Below are positions 45,405-54,500 of a DNA stretch of 64,000 bases, piece after piece; within the stretch, counting starts at the first letter, position 1; every line of letters starts with the position of its first letter. The notes under the pieces were generated by a model. That model worked only from the letters and a program-made list of their open reading frames with translations. It was not told the origin of the DNA and made no database searches. Source of the DNA: Methylopila jiangsuensis (GTDB lineage: Bacteria > Pseudomonadota > Alphaproteobacteria > Rhizobiales > Methylopilaceae); assembly GCF_027922305.1 (NCBI RefSeq), contig NZ_BSFK01000007.1:278220-342219 (forward strand), given 5' to 3'. The position numbers were made by a program, and so were the translations under genes.

Positions 45405-45596
45405 ATGGGTCTCGTGCTTGCCTTCCAGACCGCGCCGCGCCGGTCGTCGTCCTCCGCATCCTCAAGCCGTCGTCCGGCGTCCCGCGCCGCCGACATCCTG
45501 CTGTTCACCGGCGTGCGCTACGAGCGGCACGACGACGGACAGGGCCGTTCGTTCCCGCCGCCCGCGCCGGTTGAGGGGAGCGCGCCCGCGTCGTGA
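45405..45596 (+). CDS. Small conserved protein
   Basis: A 63-residue protein: MGLVLAFQTAPRR, a Ser/Arg-rich linker, then the segment ADILLFTGVRYERHDD, which I know from short Rhizobiales proteins of unknown function. AGGGAG lies seven bases before the ATG. Its stop overlaps the GTG of the lipoprotein gene (GTGA). Confidence 0.75.
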   Translation: MGLVLAFQTAPRRSSSSASSSRRPASRAADILLFTGVRYERHDDGQGRSFPPPAPVEGSAPAS

Positions 45597-46351
45597 TCGT
45601 CCGCACGCTCCGGGCGGCGACGCCCGGAGCCCGGGCCGCGCTCGTCCTTCTCGCCTGCGGCGCCCTGGCCGCCTGCGCCCCGCCCACCGGCGACTTCGGC
45701 CGCGCGGAGCCGAGCGTGGTCCATGACCGGCTGATGCCGGCGTTCGGCCGCGAGGCCGCGCGCCAGCGCGGCGAGCCGGTCTCCTATTACCGGATGACCG
45801 ACGCCGAGCGGACGATGCGCAACATCGGCTGGGGCGTGGTCATGCCGCCGCTTCCCGAGCAGTGGCGCGAGCGGACGCTGGTGGAGCTGCGGCGCACCCG
45901 CGTGCTGCCGGCGGAGCGCGCCCGCGTCCACAAGGAATCCTACGTCCGGACCCTGCTTGCGATCGACTACCGCTCCAGCGGCGCCCGCTACGCCCGGCTG
46001 ATCGACGACGTGCGCGCCGACACCGACCGGATCGAGCCGTTCTTCGCCGCGGCCGCCAAGGTGGCGGAGGACGACCGCGTGCGCGCCCGCACCGCGAACC
46101 GGGTTCCGGAGCTGACCCCCGACGAGGCCGCGAACGTGGACGGCCGCATCGCCGAGAACGGGCTGATGATCGCGTGGGTCCGCCAGTCGTTCGAGGAGCG
46201 GCTGATCGCCTACCGCTACGCGCTGGACCGGCTGGTGCTGGAGACGCCCGACCGCAAGGCGTTGGAGGCGGAGGAGGCGATCGCGACCTTCGCCAGCGTT
46301 CTGGCGAGCCTGCGCCCGCTCGGGCCCGCGAAGGGCGTGTTCAAGGGCTGA
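45593..46351 (+). CDS. Predicted lipoprotein
   Basis: A 252-residue protein with a lipoprotein signal: hydrophobic ALVLLACGALAAC with the lipid-bearing cysteine near residue 28. The mature part is largely helical and charged, with no domain I can name. It starts at a GTG overlapping the previous stop. It is the last intact core gene before the accessory region. Confidence 0.75.
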   Translation: MIVRTLRAATPGARAALVLLACGALAACAPPTGDFGRAEPSVVHDRLMPAFGREAARQRGEPVSYYRMTDAERTMRNIGWGVVMPPLPEQWRERTLVELRRTRVLPAERARVHKESYVRTLLAIDYRSSGARYARLIDDVRADTDRIEPFFAAAAKVAEDDRVRARTANRVPELTPDEAANVDGRIAENGLMIAWVRQSFEERLIAYRYALDRLVLETPDRKALEAEEAIATFASVLASLRPLGPAKGVFKG

Positions 46352-46479
46352 GCCTTCAGCCAGAACATCGAAGCGGGGCCGGCCTCTGCCCCAAGAGAGC
46401 GAAAGCTGGTCTTCCCCCCTGAGACTTGGTCCTCGCTGAGGTGTGGCTTTTGGCCATGTGCAGGGGTGTCTGACGCCGG

Positions 46480-47050
46480 GCAGGGGGCGCGCGCCTGAAG
46501 AGATCGTCGCGAAGCTGCGGCAGGTTGGAGCGCTGACGGCGCAGGGTCGGCCGGCTGCCGAGGCGATCCAGCCGATCGGGGTGACGGAAGCCACGTTCTA
46601 TCGCTGGCGCAACCGAGTCTGGCGGGCTGAAGGGCGATCAGGTGAAGCGCCTGAACGAGCTTGAGGCGGAGAACGCCCGGCTTCGTCCAGCGGTGTCGGA
46701 CCTGAGGCTGGACAGGATGATCCCGGCGGAGGCCGCGCGGGGGACCCGAAGGGCTGCGCAGCCAGTTCACGCGCGAAGGCCTGACGATCCGCATCGGGCG
46801 GAGGCTCCGGTCGACCGACGTCATCGACGTCCTGTCGGACCTGTTCATCCTGCGCGGCGCGCCGGGCCACGTCCGATCGGACAACGGTCCGGAGTTCGCG
46901 GCGAAGGCCGCCCGCGAGCGGATCGTCGCCGTCGGTTCGACCGCCGCCTTCATCGAACCCGGCCGTGCCTGGGACAACGGCTATCGCGAGAGCTTCAACG
47001 CCAGCCTGCGGGACGAGCTTCTCGACGGCGAGAGCTTCTACTCCCTCGCC
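46480..47050 (+). pseudogene. Decayed IS3-family transposase (orfA/orfB)
   Basis: The OrfA helix-turn-helix (EEIVAKLRQVGALTAQ, ATFYRWRNR) is broken by a frameshift near 46,617; the other frame continues as GDQ-VKRLNELEAENARL. The rest jumps to the C-terminal half of OrfB (VIDVLSDLFILRGAPGH, RSDNGPEFAAKAARERI, ESFNASLRDELLDGESFYSL), so the first catalytic part of the DDE domain is deleted. It belongs to the IS407-like group. The end joins an IS5 remnant at about 47,050. Confidence 0.8.
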
Positions 47051-47640
47051 GCAGCCGATCGGCGTCCCTCGGATCAGGTCCAAGGACAGGCTGCAGCCTT
47101 GTCGGCGATCAGCCGCCGCTTCGGCGCGAGCGCCTTCAAGCGGGGCTGGGGCCATGCTGACGTCGGCGATGTTTCCCGGCGTTAGCGCGACGGCGACGAG
47201 CCGGCCGCGAGCATCGGCCAGGCAATGGAGTTTCGTCGTTCCGCCGCCGCGCGAGACGCCGACCGCCTGGGCGAATTCCCCCCTTTCCGCTGGCGGCGGA
47301 AGGCTGGGCTTTGACATGCGTGCTGTGGAGACAAAGCTCGTCGGGCACGGCGCCCGCCGAGGCGACCCTGGCGAAAAGATCTTCCGCCAGACCCCGTGCC
47401 GCGCCCAACGCGCCTAGCGGTTGCAGATCGTCTTGGAGGGACCGTGCTGGGACGGGACGTCTCGCCAGCGGGCCCCGGCTTTCAGGATGTGCGGGATGCC
47501 CGAGATCGCCCGCCGGTCATCGACCCTCGGCTTGCTCGGCTGGTTCTTCGGCGGATGCGGTTCCAGCGCCGACCACGCCGCGTCCGGGAGCCGGAACGGA
47601 TCGCGCAGGACACCCCCCAGTCGCGGCGAAACTCAACGCC
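47050..47640 (-). pseudogene. Decayed IS5-family transposase
   Basis: Read leftward from about 47,640, pieces of an IS427-group IS5 transposase appear: SALEPHPPKNQPSKPRVDD, AGARWRDVPSQHGPSKTICN, then a TAG stop, frame changes, STHVKAQPSA, GGGTTKLHCLADARGRLV and LTPGNIADVSM. The rest of the DDE domain is missing. Stops and shifts make it non-functional. The 230 bases from here to the tRNA show no gene. Confidence 0.8.
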
Positions 47641-47867
47641 GAACGGGATCGGACGAAAGCGCCAGACAGTGGATTGGGTCCCCCGAGGTAGGGCGCGCCG
47701 TGAAGGCCCTCCGACATGGCTTCGGGCCGAGGTCCAGCCCCTCCCGGCTCCGCCGACGCCATGGCAGGTCTCCTCCCGGCGCCGCGCGTCAAGATTTCCC
47801 CGTTGCGGCGCGAAATCCGCTTCGCCATGATCTGCCGCGGCGCGCGCCCAGGCGGATTCGCTGCGCC

Positions 47868-47957
<90 letters not shown>

Positions 47958-48177
47958 CGACTTAAGTTATTGTTATAACTACGATTTTTTCCCTTAGAGT
48001 CGCGAATTCCCTCGATTTTCCGGACCGTTACGGTCGCCTCGGCTGAGCCTCGCTCATCAGAGACGAATTCATTGGAGAGCTTGGCGATTTCGTGCGCCAA
48101 AGTCTCGCATAGACCTTTCAGTGGTACGGCGGTCTCCCGCGTATCGCGCTTGGGCGGGCAGTCAGCGAACCTTGACA

Positions 48178-48208
48178 CGGAACAAAACAAGCCGCCCGCG
48201 GGCGGCTT
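48178..48208 (-). terminator. Terminator of the recombinase gene
   Basis: On the minus strand AAGCCGCCCGCGGGCGGCTT, a perfect palindrome, is followed by GTTTTGTTCC. It lies 22 bases after the end of the recombinase reading frame. Confidence 0.8.
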
Positions 48209-48229
48209 CTGTCGAGAAGATGTCGTCCG

Positions 48230-49962
48230 TCAGGCTGCGCGCAACGCCTCGCGCTGCTTTTGCCAGTCGAGAGGAAAGCGCGTGTCGGCCATCAGCCTGC
48301 TGGCGGTCAGGTCGGAATAACGCCCGTCGAGCAGTCCAGCGATGATGTCCGGAGCGAGGAAGCTTATGCGGACCAGGCGGGTTACGTAGGAGGCGGTGAG
48401 GTTCTCCTCCCTCGCGACGTCGTCGATGCTCGCCCGGTCGTCGATCAGGCGATTCCGGACGATCTGCGCGCGGGTGATGAGTCGGATCATGCTGGCGTCG
48501 GCGGGCGCCTCTTCGACCACGCCGTCGATTACGAAGCGAAGTTCGTTCCCGCGATGCTTCAACCGCGCCGGGACGGAGACGATGGTCAAACCTTCATCCG
48601 GGCGCTGCGGGGCGGGGTGTGTGGCGGGCGAGCCTTCCGGGTGGGTCAGCCAAGCCTGCACCCCGCCCGATCGACGCGCACGTCGACGCGGTCCGGATGC
48701 ATGTCAATGCGCGGGACGAAAGCGAGCAGCGCGGCGCGGACGTCGGGCGTTTCCAGCGCTGGCCAGCGCGCCGCGGCCTCCTGGCCAAGTTGGGCCAGCC
48801 GATGCTGGTCTCTGGCGCCGCGATCCGTTGACGATCCTGCGTCCATAATCGTAGCGCGGTCGGCGAGCATCCGCCCAACGCGGTCCCGCACCAGTTGCTC
48901 CAACGCCGGCGCCTGGAGGCGCAGACTTTGGGTGTCTGTCTTCTTCCCGCTGACGAGGTGATGGGACACGTAGTACCGATAGCGCACGCCCTTCTTGACC
49001 GCATGGCTCGGCGTCAATCGTTGGCCTGCCGCGTCTTAGACGATGCCGGCGAGCAGGCTCGGTTCTGCGGCCGTGCTTCCGGTCGTTCGCTCGACCCGAT
49101 TGTCGGCGAGAATGCTCTGCGCCTCCGCGAACAGCGCCTCGTCCACGATGGCCGCGTGCTCGCCGGGATAGACCTCGGTCTTGTGGACGATGTCGCCGCG
49201 GTAGATCCGGTTGGAGAGCATCAGATAGAGCGCGCCGCGCGAGAACGGCTTGCCGCCATAGCGTGAGCCGTCGGCTGCCATCCTGAGCTTGCTGATGACG
49301 CTGGAGGCGTCGAGCTCCGCCTTCAGCTCTCGGACCGACCCCAGCTCGATATAGCGACGGAAGATGCTTCGGACGTTCGCGGCTTCGGCCTCGTTGACCA
49401 CGAGCTTGCGCTCGCGGACGTCGTAGCCGAGCGGCGGCTGGCCGCCCATCCACATGCCCTTCTTCTTGGACGCCGCGATCTTGTCGCGGATGCGTTCGCC
49501 AGTGATCTCGCGCTCGAACTGGGCGAAGGACAGCAGCACGTTCAGCGTCAGGCGGCCCATGCTGGTCGTCGTGTTGAACGCCTGGGTCACGGACACGAAC
49601 GAGACCCGATGCCTGTCGAACAGCTCGACGATGCGGGCGAAGTCGCTGAGCGCGCGGGTCAGGCGATCGACCTTGTAGACCACCACCACGTCGATCTCGC
49701 CAGCCGCGATGTCCGCGAGCAGGCGCTGCAGCGCCGGCCGCTCCATCGAGCCGCCGGAGAAGCCGCCATCGTCATAGAGAACCGGCGACAGTATCCAGCC
49801 CTCATGACGTTGGGATGCGACGTACGCCTCACAGGCCTCGCGCTGCGCGTCGAGGGAGTTGAACTCCTGCTCAAGCCCTTGCTCGCTGGATTTGCGCGGA
49901 TAGACCGCGCAGCGAAGCTTTGCGCGGCCTATGGTTCTGACCGCAGCCTTGCGGCTAGCCAT
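48230..49962 (-). pseudogene. Large serine recombinase, inactivated
   Basis: The first 308 codons are a normal resolvase catalytic domain (AVYPRKSSEQGLEQEFNSLD with the serine nucleophile, VVVVYKVDRLTRALSDF, FAQFEREITGERIRDKI) and Recombinase domain. A TAA at 49036-49038 interrupts it right after SLLAGIV; the same frame then continues with the zinc-ribbon/coiled-coil part (YRYYVSHHLVSGKKTDTQSL) to a second end at 48646, where a frameshift near 48,665 separates the true C-terminus (ITRAQIVRNRLIDDRASIDD, RLMADTRFPLDWQKQREAL). Two lesions mean the full enzyme cannot be made. A short catalytic fragment may still be. Confidence 0.88.
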
Positions 49963-49963
49963 G

Positions 49964-50548
49964 CTAGCGCTCCTCTCGCAACGGAGCTGGGGTCGCCGGG
50001 ACGCTATCGAGCAAGGTGGAGGCGCCCTCGCGCTCGCGACCGGAAGGACGCCTTTGCACGAGGCCGAAGAAGCGCGGGCCGGACCAGTGCGCGCCTGTGA
50101 TCGTTCTGGCGATGGGCGTCAGCGACGCGTAGGTCTTGCCGTCGTACTCAAAGCCCTCCGCGAGGACCGTCACGGTGTGAGTGCGGCCGCGCCATTCCCG
50201 AACAAGCCTTGCGCCGGGTCGAAGGCGTGCGCGAGGTTCAGGCCGGTCAGGATCCTCCGCCCGGAGCGCCTTCGTCTGGGCGGCGATCCGCCTGAGCGTC
50301 GCTTTGGACAACCCGCCATGCTCCCGCTCCTGCAGGCGATACGCCAGCGCCCGAAGAACAAGGTCGCGGCTGAGCTGCGGAGGATCCGTGCGGAACAGGC
50401 GCCGCCATTCTTGGCGAAGACCCGAGGCGTCCAGATGCTCAAGCTTAACAAGACGCCGCTGAAGAGCGGATCGAGATCCGTTCTCAGAATGCTCGCCGTC
50501 GTGGACGCACGCCACGACTTCAATCGCGTCAGAGGCGTTCATCGTCAC
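49964..50548 (-). CDS. DUF2924 protein
   Basis: A 194-residue protein with the DUF2924 pattern: RQEWRRLFRTDPPQLSRDLV, LALAYRLQE-like helices, LVREWRGRTHTVTVLAEGFEY in overlapping pieces and ARTITGAHWSGPRFFGL. The family is regularly found beside large serine recombinases in alphaproteobacteria and is thought to act with them. It ends one base before the recombinase start and begins four bases inside the DUF3489 stop. It looks intact although the recombinase is broken. Confidence 0.85.
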   Translation of the reverse strand: MTMNASDAIEVVACVHDGEHSENGSRSALQRRLVKLEHLDASGLRQEWRRLFRTDPPQLSRDLVLRALAYRLQEREHGGLSKATLRRIAAQTKALRAEDPDRPEPRARLRPGARLVREWRGRTHTVTVLAEGFEYDGKTYASLTPIARTITGAHWSGPRFFGLVQRRPSGREREGASTLLDSVPATPAPLREER

Positions 50549-51084
50549 GCGCCCGGCCGTTGCGTCGACATAGCGATGCAGTAGCGTCGGTCGCCGCCGT
50601 CTGGCTTATCGGACGACACCTCAAAGCCCCTCTTGCGAAGGCCGCTCAAGACCGCCCGGGTCGTGTGTGGCAGCCAGCCGGTGGCTTCGATCAAGTCGTT
50701 GAGACTGGCGCCGCTCGGACGGCCCAGGAGATCGATTACGGCCGCCTGCTTGGCGCCCGCCCTGACGGCGTCGGTCTGTGGGGTGACCCGCGCGGCCTCC
50801 TCTTCTTTCGCCTCCTCGTTGTCGGCGCCGATCGCCGCATAACCGCCCTCGGTGATCTTCAGCCCGACGGGCTTGCCGTTCTCATCCTGTCGCCAGTGCG
50901 GCTGACGGCGCTGGACGATCAGCTCCGCCAGCAGCTGCCTACGCAGCAACGCCGCGATCGTCCGTGCGACCGACGGGTGGGCGTCGGTCAGCACGACGAG
51001 GCCGTCGTCGCGCTGCGAGGCGGCGGACAGCAGGACAAGCTGAGCGTCAGTGAGCTTGGACGTGGGTGACGTGACGTTCGACAT
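50545..51084 (-). CDS. DUF3489 protein
   Basis: A 179-residue protein with a C-terminal winged helix of the DUF3489 type: AVIDLLGRPSGASLNDLIEA, TGWLPHTTRAVLSGLRKRGF and GGDRRYCIA. It is first in the DUF3489-DUF2924-recombinase operon (overlap ATGA) and probably binds DNA or regulates the module. GGAGAACACTTC precedes the ATG. Confidence 0.85.
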   Translation of the reverse strand: MSNVTSPTSKLTDAQLVLLSAASQRDDGLVVLTDAHPSVARTIAALLRRQLLAELIVQRRQPHWRQDENGKPVGLKITEGGYAAIGADNEEAKEEEAARVTPQTDAVRAGAKQAAVIDLLGRPSGASLNDLIEATGWLPHTTRAVLSGLRKRGFEVSSDKPDGGDRRYCIAMSTQRPGA

Positions 51085-51536
51085 GAAGTGTTCTCCTTCG
51101 CGATCCGGCGACGATCAGCCGCCGCCACTGACGCGACCCCGCACGCGCGGGGCAGGAGAAGGACGCCGACCTCTTTCAGCGACGTCGACAGTGACGCTCC
51201 GTTCGGCAGGGAAGTGAAGTCATCTCTGACGATGCGGGGGTGGCGAGCGTCGTTCTCCACAATCCGGTGGCCGCGCGTGTTTCCCGGTGCATGGCAGGTC
51301 GGGCGCAAATCTTGATTGGAACGGCAGTAGAAACCGTCTGTCCAAGGGCCGGCGCAGGGCTGCGTGATCCGATTTTTGTCGTCATTCCGGCCGGGACAGA
51401 GGCTTCTGATTTTATGGCGTCGGCCCTTTTGGGTGCGTTGCAAAGGGTGAAGCGAGGAAAACTTGGATAACTGTGGGCGACCAAGCTGTAATTTCTTGTT
51501 GGAGGACAAGATTCCGTTCAGCTTGTAGCGCGGTCG
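51085..51536. other. Divergent intergenic region before the giant nuclease gene
   Basis: These 452 bases separate the DUF3489 gene from the giant nuclease-solenoid gene on the other strand. They should hold both promoters. I see no coding potential, strong palindrome or repeat, only a modest AT rise near 51,460-51,530. Confidence 0.5.
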
Positions 51537-54500
51537 GTGGAACAGGAGACGGGTTTAAGAGTGGCGAAGCGCGTGTCGAGGACCGGGGCGAAGTCGGCCT
51601 CTTCCGCCCCGCCGGGATCGGGCGCGCAGACGCCAGCCGGGCGACGCGCGCCATGGAAAGCGACCCCGCCCGCGCCGGGGCGCTCGATGCCGTCCCTTCA
51701 CCGGGAGCGATTGTTGCCGCTCGTGGAGGTCGGCAGCGTCAAGTTCGAGGAGCTTTGCCGAGACGTCCTGCAACTCCACTTTCCCGATGTGACCCGGACG
51801 TCGCTCAAGCGCAGGCGAGGGCAGGAGCAGTTCGGCGTCGATGTGGAGGGGTTCGATGAGCTGGGGCGCACCACCGTCGTCATCTCCGCCAAATGCTACC
51901 GGAAGGTTGAGGGATGGCATTTCCGGCCTTGGATAGAAGAATTCTGTACGGAGCTTGATCGCCACTGGAAGGACAAGGGCGTCACCGACTTCGTCCTCGC
52001 CGTGACCGACGACTGCAATGACGACGACATCAACGACAGCGCGCGTCTGCTCATCGAGGAGCTCAAACAGCGCGGAATAACGTTTCATCTCTGGGGAGCG
52101 CAGCACCTCACAGATCTGGTGATCAAGGGCGGGCCGCAGCTTGTCGACCGCTATTTCTACAGGGGTTGGTATGATGTTCTGTCGGGCTCGCTCGCCGCAG
52201 GAGCCTCCGCCACCTCCGGGGCGCTCCCGGTGGCTCCGCAGGCGCCCTTGACGTTCCGGCAGGAGACGGAAGAGCTGCTGTCCATCCTCGACAAGATCGA
52301 GATCACCTCACAGAAAGCGCTTGAAGCCGCGCTCGAAGCGGATCGCGCCGGCCGCTCGAACGCGCTGCGCCAATGGCTTGCGGACACGCGCGCGGATTCC
52401 CGTCGATGGCAGGCGCTGACGGCCGAGACGCAGGCGAAAGCGCTGCGGGCGCAGGCGGTGCTCCATCTTCGCGACTCTGATGTGTCGAGCGCCGAAGCGC
52501 TTCTCGACGAAGCCGATCTGTTGAGCCCGCCACCCGACAGGTCCGCCCGCGCCATGGCGCTAAACGTCAAGGGCGAGACGCGCGAGGCGCTTGAGCTTCT
52601 GTCGGGGGCGCTGACACCCCGCGAGCGCGAGATCCGGGCCGGTCTGCTGATCGAAATCGGAGATCTCGACGCGGCGGCCCAGGCGCTCGAAAACCGGTTC
52701 GGGAGCGAGGTGTCGCCGGAAATGTTACGCCTGCGTGCGATCCTGGCGATGATCCGTGGAGACCGGGAGACGGCGCTTCAGTTCGCGTCATCGGCGGTTG
52801 ATCGCGACAAGGGCGCGTTCGCGCCGCTGATGACGCGCGGCGCCATTCACGTTTTCTGCGCGCTGGCGCCCGGCGCCACAGCGCAGTTCGGGGGCCCGCT
52901 GACGCCGATCCATCCGGGCCTGGTCCGTAATGTTGCATCCGCTCGGCGCCATCTCGGCGAGGCTTTGAAGGATTTCGATCGTCTGCTCGAAGGCGATCGT
53001 CCTTCGAAAACCCATGTGGAAACATGGCGGCTTGGGTGTCTGCTGCTGCATCCGGATCGGCAAACGGAAGCGGCGTCCGAATGCCGCCAGCTTCTGCGGC
53101 GCGATCCGGTCGATCCGGTCGTGGTGCTGTGGAGCTGGACCTTTGGCCGGCTGCATCGGCTTGGAAAGATCAAGAAGTCGCTTGTCGACGCGGTCCGGTT
53201 TGGCTCGGGGACCGAGACCCATCTTCTCGCCTTGGCCACGCTCTGCGCCGGCGTGTCGAGGCCCGATCTCGGTCTCCGCGTCATCACACAGCACCAGCAT
53301 CGCTTTCCGGCGTCCGGCGCCCTGCTGGACAGCTGGCGCATCCGTTTCGGCGACGCCTCGCTTGAACCGTCGTCGCCCTATGAACGGGCGACGCGCGACG
53401 CCCTGGCCGGCGACTGCGGCGCCTTGGTCGCCTGTTTGCAAGATGAGGCGGCCACGGCGGAGGACGTGGTCGCCGGGGTTGGCTTTCTGGCGTCACGGTC
53501 GGCATGGGCCGACATCGTTCGTGTGCGCGGGGCGATGCTTCGGATCGCGACGCCCCGTCTTCTTCGTCTGGCGGCGGTGGCGGCTTTGCGCGTCGAGGAC
53601 GCCGCAGGCTGCCTGGACGTCATCGACGCCGCTGAAGCCGCGTCTCCGGATTTGCCCGACGAGTTGATTGGCCTGCGTATGCGCGCGAATGAGATGCTCG
53701 GCCGGTATCAGCCCGTGATCGAGGACCTGCGCGCGCTCCAGCGTCAGACGGGCGAGGCCTCCAAAGTCGGCGGCCTCCTGCTCGACGCCTATCACAAGAT
53801 TGGAGCCTTGCCGCAACTCGCGAAAGAAGCGCGGCGGGCGATGGCGGCGGGCGAGCTCGGCCCGAACCAGATGTTTAACGTCGCTGTCGCCATGCGTCGC
53901 TACGATGACGATTTGGCCCGAGAAGCTCTGCGGCACGCCGTGGCGGCGGGCCTCGACGGCGAGGCGACGCCACATGCCTTCCTTCTGGCGCTCGAGCTTG
54001 GGCTGGAGGAGGTCCAACGGAAGATCGTCGAGGCGACCGGCAATCCGCTGGAGCGTCTCGCGGTGCGCTCGTTCCAGAACATCGAAGACATTCTCGCCTA
54101 CATGGAGGAGCGCAACGAGGACTATCGAGGTCGGTTCGACGCGTGGCTTCGCGGCGAGGTTCCCGCCGCCGTCGCCATGATAGGGGATCTCAAAGGCTAT
54201 GCGAGGCTGTTTCTGGCGGAGCCTGCGGAGCGCCGGAATCTCCTCAACGAGACGTTTCCGATGCTGCTCTTGTCCGGCGCGCGACGGCGGCCGCCGTGCA
54301 CGCTGGCCGAGACGCGGCCGACCTTGCGGCTTGACCTGTCGGCTCTGATGCTCGCCGCGCGGCTGGATATGCTCGACGCCGTCGAGGCGGCCTTCTCGGT
54401 GGAGACGCCTGCGTCGCTGCCTGACGCGCTTTCCGATCTGGACGCCGCCTTTTCCGACCATGATCCGAAGCTGGCGGCCGCTGTCCGCAAAGCCGTTTCG

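Noticed and set aside
50988..51509. 173-codon minus-strand frame in the gap before the giant gene
   Set aside because: It overlaps the DUF3489 start in another frame and its translation shows no domain or protein-like composition.
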